A stretch of DNA of 8,429 nt from Gammaproteobacteria bacterium (GCA_030593785.1 JAUVGM010000082.1:1-8429); one strand, 5' to 3'. Shown: positions 1 to 6,300, counted from the stretch's first letter. Notes: a model not told the origin generated them from the sequence alone. Made by a program: numbers and translations.

Positions 1-25
1 ATATCGTTACTTGAGATTTACTCAT
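1..25 (-). CDS. plsX: Probable start of plsX (phosphate acyltransferase), only the first codons
   Basis: The minus strand reads MSKSQVTI from an ATG at 25-23 and runs off the left edge. A second in-frame ATG at 40-38 would give MDQKLMSKSQVTI. The ATG at 25 has a weak GGA about 10 bases upstream; the one at 40 has nothing resembling a ribosome binding site. PlsX makes acyl-phosphate from acyl-ACP for phospholipid synthesis, and its N terminus typically has a short hydrophobic strand such as VTIALD just after the start, which fits. The main argument is position: plsX directly follows rpmF in gammaproteobacteria. Eight residues cannot prove the identity, so this is an inference from gene order. 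Confidence 0.42.
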
Positions 26-50
26 TAATTTTTGATCCATTTAATACAAA

Positions 51-78
51 TACGGGACATGGTTTCCCATATCCCGTA
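51..78 (-). terminator. Hairpin between rpmF and plsX; terminator or attenuator candidate
   Basis: Read on the minus strand, TACGGGATATGG and CCATGTCCCGTA form a 12-bp stem with one G-U pair, closed by a GAAA loop. It is followed by TTTGTATT, a weak and interrupted T-tract. It lies about 65 bases after the rpmF stop and just before the proposed plsX start. It could partly end the rpmF transcript, protect its 3' end, or set the rpmF/plsX ratio. The imperfect T-tract argues against a full terminator. Confidence 0.45.
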
Positions 79-105
79 ATTACATAACAAAATTATTATA
101 ATTTA

Positions 106-127
106 CTTTGCCGACTATTTGGCAAAG
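106..127 (-). other. Short hairpin just after rpmF
   Basis: CTTTGCC (106-112) and GGCAAAG (121-127) form a perfect 7-bp stem with an 8-base loop, 18 bases past the rpmF stop codon. On the minus strand it is followed by TAAATTATAATAA rather than a run of T, so it is not a classical intrinsic terminator. It may be a 3'-end stabilising structure or a processing site. Confidence 0.35.
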
Positions 128-144
128 CTAAAACCAAAGAAGAA

Positions 145-324
145 TTACTCTCCTTTAGTCTCTATAACTTTTTTACCACGGTAGAAACCATCTGCAGTTA
201 CGTGATGACGTAAGTGAGTTTCACCTGAAGTTGAATCAATTGATGTAGTCATGCCTGTTAAAGCATCATGTGAACGACGCATGCCGCGACGTGAAGGAGT
301 TACTTTGTTCTTTTGTACAGCCAT
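145..324 (-). CDS. rpmF: 50S ribosomal protein L32
   Basis: The 59-residue product begins MAVQKNKVTPSRRGMRRSHD and contains HLRHHVTADGFYRG, the conserved signature of bacterial L32, a small basic protein of the large ribosomal subunit. Length and sequence match the E. coli protein almost throughout. It has no cysteines, so it is the zinc-independent form of L32. The ATG is fixed by the universal MAVQ start and has GAGG 7 bases upstream. It starts 14 bases after the yceD stop, so the two are almost certainly co-transcribed as in other gammaproteobacteria. Expression is expected to be high and growth-rate linked, though no specific regulatory site is visible. Confidence 0.97.
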   Translation of the reverse strand: MAVQKNKVTPSRRGMRRSHDALTGMTTSIDSTSGETHLRHHVTADGFYRGKKVIETKGE

Positions 325-338
325 GATAAAGCCTCGTA

Positions 339-917
339 TTACTTATCTGTCTTTAAACTCGCAAGAATATCGAAGGGGTTTTCCCGTTCAACACTCTCAG
401 TATTTGGTTCAGGTGTTTGCTGGCTATTCCAAGCTTCCGTAATCGCATCTGAAGAACAACTATCATCCAAATGTTTTGGTATAGGTGGTAAAGCCAAGAG
501 GATTTCATCCTCAATAATATCCGATAACATCATCGTCGTATTATCTATCAGTGTCGCCTCGTACCCTTCGGGTAAGCGTTCCATTTCAGCCTCTGAACGT
601 ACAAATGCTAGCTGAAAATCGAGCGCAATAGGAAGATCCATTTCTTTCATACAGCGCTGACAAATGAGTTTTGTTTCTGTCTTAATTTCCCCTGCTAAAA
701 TTACAACACGGTTAATATCAACTGAAAACTCTACATCAATGTATACTTCACCTTCTTTTGATGAAAGCGCATTAATTAGACGCTTCATCTGCTTAAGGGG
801 AATGGTACCCTGAAGGTGCTCTTCTCTCGTCGCTAGACGAATTGGATCCACTTCCAGTGGTAGTCTTTGATGCTGCCCTGACATAGGCCGCGGATTGTAT
901 CGGGGTGCTACCTCCAT
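339..917 (-). CDS. yceD: YceD/DUF177 family protein (23S rRNA accumulation protein)
   Basis: The 192-residue product carries the family marks: LEVDPIRLA near the N terminus (21-29), a single CQRC pair (86-89), IEDEILLALPPIP (135-147) and a C-terminal NPFDILASLK (180-189). E. coli YceD is linked to accumulation of 23S rRNA, and plant relatives act in chloroplast 23S processing; the mechanism is not settled. The family is usually about 170-175 residues, so the start is uncertain. The ATG at 917 has GAGAG 12 bases upstream, while a second ATG at 884 (residue 12) gives a more typical length but lacks a ribosome binding site. The gene lies directly upstream of rpmF, its normal partner, and is divergent from pycA. 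Confidence 0.93.
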   Translation of the reverse strand: MEVAPRYNPRPMSGQHQRLPLEVDPIRLATREEHLQGTIPLKQMKRLINALSSKEGEVYIDVEFSVDINRVVILAGEIKTETKLICQRCMKEMDLPIALDFQLAFVRSEAEMERLPEGYEATLIDNTTMMLSDIIEDEILLALPPIPKHLDDSCSSDAITEAWNSQQTPEPNTESVERENPFDILASLKTDK

Positions 918-1016
918 GTCAAAAAAAGTCTCTCAAAAGTGTGAAAAAAGCCTTAATAATCCGCCTGTTCCGTGATTCATGGTTAAATATTGACCAGCCC
1001 ATAGGATATCCCGAGC

Positions 1017-1045
1017 TTGACAGCGAGACTGCATTTTCATACATA
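1017..1045 (+). promoter_or_regulatory. Candidate sigma-70 promoter for pycA-pycB
   Basis: A perfect TTGACA (1017-1022) is followed after 17 bases by TACATA (1040-1045), a weak -10 box. Transcription would start near 1052 and leave a leader of about 25 bases before the pycA ATG. The stretch 918-1077 is the divergent region between yceD and pycA and must also hold the yceD-rpmF promoter, but I see no convincing match for that one. An 8-bp palindrome GGATATCC lies at 1004-1011, immediately before this promoter. Confidence 0.42.
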
Positions 1046-1077
1046 TGTAGGAGGGTTTTAAAAGGTCAAAAATAATA

Positions 1078-2496
1078 ATGATAAAAAAGCTGCTTATCGC
1101 TAATCGAGGTGAAATTGCTGTCCGGATTGTACGTGCTTGTGCAGAAATGGGCATCAAGTCTGTTGCTGTTTACGCAGAAGCAGATCGTTATGCATTACAC
1201 GTTAAAAAGGCTGATGAAGCCTATAGTCTGGGGCCAGATACGGTTGCAGGCTACCTTAATGCCCATCATTTAGTGAATATTGCTGTTGCAGCAGGCTGTG
1301 ATGCTCTGCATCCGGGATATGGCTTTCTCTCTGAAAATCCTGAATTAGCTGAAACGTGCAAACGCCGCGGGATTTATTTTGTCGGCCCCGATGCTGAAAC
1401 CATTCATAAGTTAGGTGATAAAACCATTGCCCGCCAGACGATGACATCGGCTGGTATTCCGGTCACACCGGGCAGCAATGACAATGTTGCCAATATTGAA
1501 GAAGCAAAAAAAATTGCCAGTGAAATTGGCTATCCAGTGATGCTCAAAGCGACATCGGGTGGTGGTGGACGCGGAATTAGACGCTGCGGTAGTGAATCTG
1601 AATTAAAGAGAAATTATCCACGCGTTATCTCTGAAGCAGTAAAAGCATTTGGCAGTGCTGAAGTATTTATTGAAAAGTTCATTGCAGATCCTCGTCATAT
1701 TGAGGTTCAGGTACTGGCTGATCACCATGGTAATGCCATTCACTTGTTTGAACGTGATTGCTCCATTCAACGTCGCCACCAAAAACTGATTGAAATAGCC
1801 CCTTCCCCGCAGTTATCTGATGAGCAACGCAACTACATTGGAGACTTAGCAGTGAAAGCCTGCCTGGCATCCGGTTACAAAAATGCGGGAACGGTCGAGT
1901 TTTTACTCGATGAAAATGACAACTTCTATTTTATGGAAATGAATACACGGTTACAGGTTGAACATACCATTACCGAAGAAATTACTGGCATTGATATTGT
2001 GCAGGAACAAATTCGTATCGCATCAGGGTTAAAACTTCGCTACCAGCAGTCTGATATTTCACGTCGTGGCTTTGCAATGGAGTTTCGCATTAATGCCGAA
2101 GATCCAAAGAACGATTTTCTCCCTAGTTTCGGAAAAATAAATCGCTACTTTGCGGCAGGCGGTCCTGGTGTTCGTACAGATGGAGCAATCTATAGTGGCT
2201 ATGTCATTCCGCCCTATTACGATTCTATGTGTGCCAAATTGATTGTTTGGGCCCTGGATTGGGACTCATTAATAGATCGTTCTCGTCGAGCACTCAGAGA
2301 CATTACTCTTTACGGTGTAAAAACAACCATACCTTATTATATAGAGATACTCGCATCAGCAGATTTTCAAACGGGTAAATTTAATACCAGCTTTGTTGAG
2401 AAACACCCTGAATTAACAAATTATTCTGTAAAACGTTCTACCCGAGAAGTGGCTGCGGCCATTGCCGCCGCACTTGCGGCTAACGCAGGCATATAA
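1078..2496 (+). CDS. pycA: Biotin carboxylase subunit, probably pyruvate carboxylase subunit A
   Basis: The product (472 residues) is a full-length ATP-grasp biotin carboxylase: it uses ATP and bicarbonate to carboxylate the biotin carried by its partner. The N-terminal domain opens with KKLLIANRGEIAVRI. The ATP-grasp domain has K115, K157 and the glycine-rich GGGGRGIRR (161-169). The active site RDCSIQRRHQK (226-236) holds C228 and K236, and E274, E287, N289, R291, E295 and R337 match the catalytic set of E. coli AccC. After EMNTRLQVEH it reads TITEEITG, like the HTVTE of pyruvate carboxylases rather than the HPVTE of acetyl-CoA carboxylase. The start is fixed by the family N terminus; AAAAGGT lies 11 bases before it. 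pycB follows after 18 bases. Annotation pipelines may label it accC, and a 2-oxoglutarate carboxylase role is not excluded. Confidence 0.9.
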   Translation: MIKKLLIANRGEIAVRIVRACAEMGIKSVAVYAEADRYALHVKKADEAYSLGPDTVAGYLNAHHLVNIAVAAGCDALHPGYGFLSENPELAETCKRRGIYFVGPDAETIHKLGDKTIARQTMTSAGIPVTPGSNDNVANIEEAKKIASEIGYPVMLKATSGGGGRGIRRCGSESELKRNYPRVISEAVKAFGSAEVFIEKFIADPRHIEVQVLADHHGNAIHLFERDCSIQRRHQKLIEIAPSPQLSDEQRNYIGDLAVKACLASGYKNAGTVEFLLDENDNFYFMEMNTRLQVEHTITEEITGIDIVQEQIRIASGLKLRYQQSDISRRGFAMEFRINAEDPKNDFLPSFGKINRYFAAGGPGVRTDGAIYSGYVIPPYYDSMCAKLIVWALDWDSLIDRSRRALRDITLYGVKTTIPYYIEILASADFQTGKFNTSFVEKHPELTNYSVKRSTREVAAAIAAALAANAGI

Positions 2497-2514
2497 CCCG
2501 AAGGATTTTATTCG

Positions 2515-4335
2515 ATGTCAAAGGTCAACATAACTGAAACTATTTTACGAGATGCCCATCAGTCATTGATTGCAACACGTATGCGAACAGAAGACATGTT
2601 ACCTATTTGTGAACGTCTCGATAAAATCGGTTACTGGTCTCTCGAAGTATGGGGTGGTGCTACCTTTGATGCCTGTGTACGTTTTTTAAAAGAAGATCCG
2701 TGGGAACGTTTACGTTTACTTCGACAAGCGTTCCCCAACACGCGTTTACAAATGTTATTACGTGGTCAGAATCTTTTAGGTTATCGTCATTATGCCGATG
2801 ATGTTGTTCGAGCTTTTGTGAAACAGTCTGCTGAAAATGGTATTGATGTTTTTCGTATTTTTGATGCAATGAATGATTTACGAAATTTAAATGTTTCTAT
2901 TAATGCCGTTAAAGATTCAAATAAACATGCTCAAGGTTCCCTTTGTTATACAACCAGTCCAGAACATAACCTGCAATACTTTGTTAGTTTGGGCAGAGAA
3001 CTGGAAAAAATGGGGTGCGATAGTATTGTAATAAAAGACATGGCTGGTCTACTTACACCTGAAATTACCGCAGAGTTAGTTAAAGCACTGGTTGATCAAG
3101 TTAGCATTCCTGTTCATCTACATTCTCATGCCACAGCTGGACTTGCGGCTATGTGTCAATATAAAGCGGTAGAAAATGGCGCCTTTGGAATTGATACCGC
3201 TATCTCTTCTTTTTCAGAAGGTACAAGTCACCCTCCTACTGAAAGTATGGTTGCTGCATTTAAAAACACTAAATTTGACACTGGTTTGGATCTTGTTGCG
3301 TTACAGGAAATTGGTTTTTACTTTTATGAGATTCGAAAAAAATATCATCAGTTTGAAAGTGAATTCACCGGGTTAGACACTCGTGTTCAGGTTAACCAGG
3401 TCCCTGGTGGTATGATTTCAAACTTATCAAACCAACTTAAAGAACAAGGTGCGCTAACACGTATGAATGAAGTCTTAACTGAGATTCCAATTGTACGAAA
3501 AGAGTTAGGTTACCCTCCTCTAGTCACACCTACTTCTCAAATTGTTGGCACACAAGCGGTATTAAATGTTCTTGGCGGTGAGCGTTATAAAACCATTACT
3601 AACGAAGTAAAACTCTACTTACAAGGTCGGTACGGTAAAGCGCCAGGTAAAATAAGTCCACAAGTTCAACACATGGCAATTGGGAATGAAGATGTTATTG
3701 AATGTCGTCCTGCGGATCTTCTAAAAGATGAAATGGACAAGTTACGTAAAGAAATTGGAACGCTTGCCCATAATGAAGACGACGTTTTAACGTATGCCAT
3801 GTTTCCCGATATTGGTCGTACATTTTTAGAAGAAAGAGATCAAGGCAAACTAGTACCAGAAGCACTTGAGCCTGCAAATGTAGACAGTAATGGTCATAAT
3901 GCTGCAACTGAATTCAATGTTACTATTCACGGCGAAACTTATCATATAGGTCTAACCGGTGCAGGTCATCGAACTCAGGATATGCGTCCTTATTATTTAA
4001 GCATTGACGGAGTGCCCGAAGAAATAATGGTGGAAACCTTAAGCGAACTTGATTTTAGCGATGCAGAAGGTAAAGAACGTAAAACCTCAGCTTCAGGAAA
4101 ACGCCCTCGTGCAACCGAACCGGGACATGTCACCACATCTATGCCTGGTGTTATTGTTGAGGTCTTGGTAAATATTGGTGACGAGATTAAAGCCGGGGCA
4201 CCGGTGTTGATTACCGAAGCAATGAAAATGGAAACTGAAATACAAGCTGCTATATCAGGAAAAGTTACAGCTATTCATGTTGTTAAAGGTGATAGCGTGA
4301 CCCCGGATGAAACTTTAGTAGAAATTGAAGATTAG
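2515..4335 (+). CDS. pycB: Carboxyltransferase plus biotin carrier subunit, probably pyruvate carboxylase subunit B (OadA-like)
   Basis: The 606-residue protein would transfer CO2 from biotin to pyruvate, giving oxaloacetate to refill the TCA cycle. Residues 1 to about 275 form the HMGL-like TIM barrel: ETILRDAHQSL carries metal ligand D13, VIKDMAG holds K174 (carbamylated in the family), and HLHSHATAG holds ligands H203 and H205. The conserved carboxylase domain spans about 290-500, then a charged linker, then a biotinyl domain (540-606) with EAMKME and biotin lysine K571. The ATG has GAAGGA 9 bases upstream. It follows pycA by 18 bases, forming an operon. The same fold serves as the alpha subunit of sodium-pumping oxaloacetate decarboxylase, but no oadB or oadG lies nearby and the adjacent biotin carboxylase favours pyruvate carboxylase. 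Confidence 0.9.
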   Translation: MSKVNITETILRDAHQSLIATRMRTEDMLPICERLDKIGYWSLEVWGGATFDACVRFLKEDPWERLRLLRQAFPNTRLQMLLRGQNLLGYRHYADDVVRAFVKQSAENGIDVFRIFDAMNDLRNLNVSINAVKDSNKHAQGSLCYTTSPEHNLQYFVSLGRELEKMGCDSIVIKDMAGLLTPEITAELVKALVDQVSIPVHLHSHATAGLAAMCQYKAVENGAFGIDTAISSFSEGTSHPPTESMVAAFKNTKFDTGLDLVALQEIGFYFYEIRKKYHQFESEFTGLDTRVQVNQVPGGMISNLSNQLKEQGALTRMNEVLTEIPIVRKELGYPPLVTPTSQIVGTQAVLNVLGGERYKTITNEVKLYLQGRYGKAPGKISPQVQHMAIGNEDVIECRPADLLKDEMDKLRKEIGTLAHNEDDVLTYAMFPDIGRTFLEERDQGKLVPEALEPANVDSNGHNAATEFNVTIHGETYHIGLTGAGHRTQDMRPYYLSIDGVPEEIMVETLSELDFSDAEGKERKTSASGKRPRATEPGHVTTSMPGVIVEVLVNIGDEIKAGAPVLITEAMKMETEIQAAISGKVTAIHVVKGDSVTPDETLVEIED

Positions 4336-4344
4336 TTATCGTCC

Positions 4345-4550
4345 CGTCATTGCGCGCCCTGAGCATTGTTAAAAACAATGTGAGGAAGTACTCCTGGGGT
4401 GAGAAAGAGCTGAAAAATGTTTTTCAGCTCTGACGCGGCAATCTAATGGTTACATCTGAAACTGCATAAGATTGCCACGGTCACTTTGTTTCCTCGGCAA
4501 CTGCTCCTGCGTTGCCCTACCTCCTGCGTCCATGCAGTCGTTGCAATGAC
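4345..4550. repeat. Composite inverted-repeat element between pycB and maf
   Basis: This stretch has nested inverted repeats and no coding potential. The outer ends are GTCATTGC (4346-4353) and GCAATGAC (4543-4550). The inner arms are GGCAATCT (4437-4444) and AGATTGCC (4469-4476), flanked by further partly matching bases (TGACGCGGCAATCT against TGACCGTGGCAATCT). Two local hairpins lie in the left arm: CATTGTT/AACAATG at 4364-4380 and a perfect 12-bp stem at 4406-4431. The arrangement resembles the non-autonomous palindromic repeats with GTCATTGCG ends scattered in many proteobacterial genomes, which I recall but could not search. It may also serve as the 3' end of the pyc transcript. Confidence 0.6.
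4406..4431. terminator. Strong 12-bp hairpin after pycB, possible terminator
   Basis: AGAGCTGAAAAA (4406-4417) and TTTTTCAGCTCT (4420-4431) pair perfectly across a TG centre. The hairpin begins 71 bases after the pycB stop. No T-run follows, since the next bases are GACGCGG, but the T5 inside the descending arm could help termination in either direction. It may simply be part of the surrounding repeat. Confidence 0.35.
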
Positions 4551-4561
4551 TGCAATCTTCT

Positions 4562-4589
4562 TTGAGTCTTTATCGTAATTGTTTATAAT
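4562..4589 (+). promoter_or_regulatory. Sigma-70 promoter for maf, predicting a leaderless mRNA
   Basis: A perfect TATAAT (4584-4589) lies 16 bases after TTGAGT (4562-4567), which matches TTGACA at four positions. The maf ATG starts only six bases after the -10 box, at 4596, where the first transcribed base would normally fall. No Shine-Dalgarno sequence is present in the bases between. The promoter sits just outside the right end of the repeat element. Confidence 0.6.
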
Positions 4590-4595
4590 CTTTCT

Positions 4596-5171
4596 ATGAA
4601 ACTCATTCTGGCCTCAACCTCTCCTTTTCGAAAAGCTATCTTAGATAAATTAGGTATCGATTTTGAAATCATGTCGCCTGAAACAGATGAAACAGCTTTA
4701 GATAACGAAACTCCACAACAACTTGTTGAACGTTTATCAATAGCCAAAGCAAAAGCGGTAGCGGATAAAAATGAAAATACATTGGTGGTTGGCTCTGATC
4801 AGGTCTCAGTTATCGATGGTGAAATTATTGGTAAACCGCATACCCATGAAAATGCCGTTAAACAATTACAAAATGCTTCGGGTAAAACGGTTACCTTTTA
4901 TACCGGGCTTTGTTTGTATAACTCATCAACGAACAAATATCACTCCGAAGTCGTGCCTTTTAATGTTGTCTTTCGTACTCTTACTGAACAGCAAATAGAA
5001 AGCTACTTAAGAAAAGAAGAGCCTTATAATTGCGCAGGAAGTTTTAAATCTGAAGCATTAGGCATTGTTTTATTCGACAAGCTTGAAGGTGAAGACCCCA
5101 ACACGCTGATGGGGTTACCTTTGATTCGTTTAGTTAAGATGTTAGAAAAAGAAAACTTTACTATTTTATAG
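4596..5171 (+). CDS. yceF: Maf-like nucleotide pyrophosphatase, YceF type (7-methyl-GTP pyrophosphatase)
   Basis: The 191-residue product starts KLILASTSPFRK, the Maf signature with the phosphate-binding loop. VVGSDQV (64-70) contains the catalytic aspartate D68, GKPHTHENA (78-86) and TFYTG follow, and CAGSFKSE with LEGEDPNTLMGLPL forms the C-terminal part. The match to E. coli YceF runs the whole length and is closer than to the YhdE/MafA branch. YceF hydrolyses m7GTP, and other modified or non-canonical NTPs, to the monophosphate, so it is probably a cytosolic house-cleaning enzyme. The start is fixed by the family N terminus. In E. coli this gene is the divergent neighbour of yceD; here the pyc pair separates them. 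The upstream promoter suggests a leaderless transcript. Confidence 0.93.
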   Translation: MKLILASTSPFRKAILDKLGIDFEIMSPETDETALDNETPQQLVERLSIAKAKAVADKNENTLVVGSDQVSVIDGEIIGKPHTHENAVKQLQNASGKTVTFYTGLCLYNSSTNKYHSEVVPFNVVFRTLTEQQIESYLRKEEPYNCAGSFKSEALGIVLFDKLEGEDPNTLMGLPLIRLVKMLEKENFTIL

Positions 5172-5180
5172 TTTATCAAA

Positions 5181-5275
5181 GGTACCGGAGTCACTCTAAT
5201 TCCAAGAATAGCTATCTATTATAATTAGCTCTTAGAATAAAGATTATACTTTAAACTTAGAGTGACTCCGGTACC
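5181..5275. repeat. 95-bp element with perfect 19-bp terminal inverted repeats
   Basis: GGTACCGGAGTCACTCTAA (5181-5199) is exactly inverted at 5257-5275, with a 57-bp AT-rich spacer. The match stops sharply at both outer ends, since the flanking bases are A on both sides. It lies between the convergent maf gene, 9 bases after its stop, and the outer-membrane protein gene, 14 bases after its stop. It could be a small non-autonomous mobile element, a REP/BIME-like palindrome, or a shared 3'-end structure. No T-run follows either arm, so it is not a standard terminator. The spacer contains a palindromic ATTATAAT (5218-5225). Confidence 0.75.
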
Positions 5276-5289
5276 AAGCCTTCTAAACC

Positions 5290-6117
5290 CTAAAATGAAT
5301 GACTCACTGATATTGATGTGTAGTTATTTTGGTCTGCCGGTGTATTGAGATATTCGCCGTATAAAAGACTCAAACTCCATGAGTCCGATAAGTAATAGTC
5401 AAACACAGTATAAATATAATCACTATTCGAGTTATCTATAGCTGAAACACTTCTGTTCTTACCCGCCGATATCGAAAAAGATTCAAAATCTAAACCTGTT
5501 TCCATATTGTATGAGCGTTTCAATAAACCTGAAGAGAGTAATAATGTTTTTTCATTAAAGTATCGTGTACTTTGGAATGTTGCTAATTTACTTACATCAC
5601 GTGAATAGGCATATGAATAAGCACTGCCACTTAAACGAAAATATTTACCTATGTACCAACCCGCTTTTAATCCTAACGCGGTACTGCTAACAAAAAGCTT
5701 TTTATTATTGAGTGTTGAAAGGCTGATGGTTCTTATTGCCGGTACAACTTCCAGAAAATAAGTATCTTGGGTAAATCTAACGGGAACACTTGTTGAAACG
5801 ATACTGTATTGATCTTTTAAGCCTGAATACTCAATCATTCCGGTCACTTTCCAGTCTTCAGATACCTTCTTGGATAAGCCAAAATAGAGAAAGTTGTTAT
5901 TTATGGTTTCTGCCCCAGCGGGTACGACACTTCTTCCAGCTCCAAACATGATTTGCTTTGTGCTATCGAGTGATAAATCCACAGCAACAGCGGTATTTTT
6001 GTTTCCTTGCTCATCAGAACCAATGTCGACACTAATTGATGAGCTATTTGAAGCTGCTACAGCATTTAAAACCGCAAGAAAATAGATCATCACACCAAAA
6101 TTAATCTTCTTTAACAC
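5290..6117 (-). CDS. Exported protein of unknown function, probable outer-membrane beta-barrel
   Basis: I do not recognise a named family. The 275-residue product has a signal peptide: KK at residues 3-4, a hydrophobic stretch (7-20) and AVAA, giving cleavage near residue 21 or 22. The mature part has many short strands with alternating hydrophobic and polar residues, is rich in Ser, Tyr and Thr, has no cysteine, and ends SISVSHSF, the terminal aromatic strand typical of BamA-inserted outer-membrane proteins. Its size suits a barrel of roughly 10-12 strands. The start is GTG at 6117, supported by AGGGAGG four bases upstream; starting at the ATG of residue 10 would remove the positive end of the signal peptide. 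It is convergent with maf and divergent from the PAS/chemoreceptor operon. The neighbours give no firm clue to function. Confidence 0.7.
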   Translation of the reverse strand: MLKKINFGVMIYFLAVLNAVAASNSSSISVDIGSDEQGNKNTAVAVDLSLDSTKQIMFGAGRSVVPAGAETINNNFLYFGLSKKVSEDWKVTGMIEYSGLKDQYSIVSTSVPVRFTQDTYFLEVVPAIRTISLSTLNNKKLFVSSTALGLKAGWYIGKYFRLSGSAYSYAYSRDVSKLATFQSTRYFNEKTLLLSSGLLKRSYNMETGLDFESFSISAGKNRSVSAIDNSNSDYIYTVFDYYLSDSWSLSLLYGEYLNTPADQNNYTSISVSHSF

Positions 6118-6121
6118 CTTA

Positions 6122-6128
6122 CCTCCCT
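6122..6128 (-). promoter_or_regulatory. Ribosome binding site deciding a GTG start
   Basis: The minus strand reads AGGGAGG, then TAAG, then GTG at 6117-6115. This is the strongest Shine-Dalgarno match near the gene and selects the GTG start over the internal ATG at residue 10. The 4-base spacing is on the short side. I find no convincing sigma-70 promoter for this gene in 6129-6330. Confidence 0.6.
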
Positions 6129-6273
6129 ATATTGAATCGCGTATTACTCTACAAACGTATTAAAACCATTTTGGTTGACAAGATTAGCCTGTTCTTGACT
6201 CTTTTTTAAGTAAATATACGTTAAAACACAATAACCACATAAAATCACAAGGTATATTTTTAGTATTTTACCC

Positions 6274-6300
6274 TAAACATTTGCGCTATGACGCCGATAT
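6274..6300 (+). promoter_or_regulatory. Sigma-28 (FliA) flagellar promoter for the PAS/chemoreceptor operon
   Basis: TAAACATT (6274-6281), 11 bases, then GCCGATAT (6293-6300). The enterobacterial sigma-28 consensus is TAAAGTTT-N11-GCCGATAA, so this matches at 6 of 8 and 7 of 8 positions with the exact spacing. It lies 30 bases upstream of the PAS gene ATG, giving a leader of roughly 25 bases. Sigma-28 drives late flagellar and chemotaxis genes, which agrees with the products downstream. Confidence 0.72.

Noticed and set aside
251..615. Plus-strand open frames over rpmF and yceD
   Set aside because: They are antisense to two firmly identified genes and have no family features.
933..1157. Minus-strand open frame of 74 codons covering the yceD-pycA gap
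   Set aside because: It overlaps the pycA start and the yceD leader, has no ribosome binding site, and its translation resembles no protein. It is an antisense by-product of the open region.
3176..3376. Open frame inside pycB in another frame
   Set aside because: It lies fully inside the conserved carboxyltransferase domain and has no ribosome site of its own.
6175..6200. TTGACA (6175) and TTGACT (6195) as sigma-70 -35 boxes for the PAS gene
   Set aside because: No -10-like sequence lies at 16-18 bases from either. The sigma-28 match downstream is far better.
6236..6250. CACAT...TCACA as a CRP-type site
   Set aside because: The half sites are in direct rather than inverted orientation, so it does not form the TGTGA-N6-TCACA palindrome.
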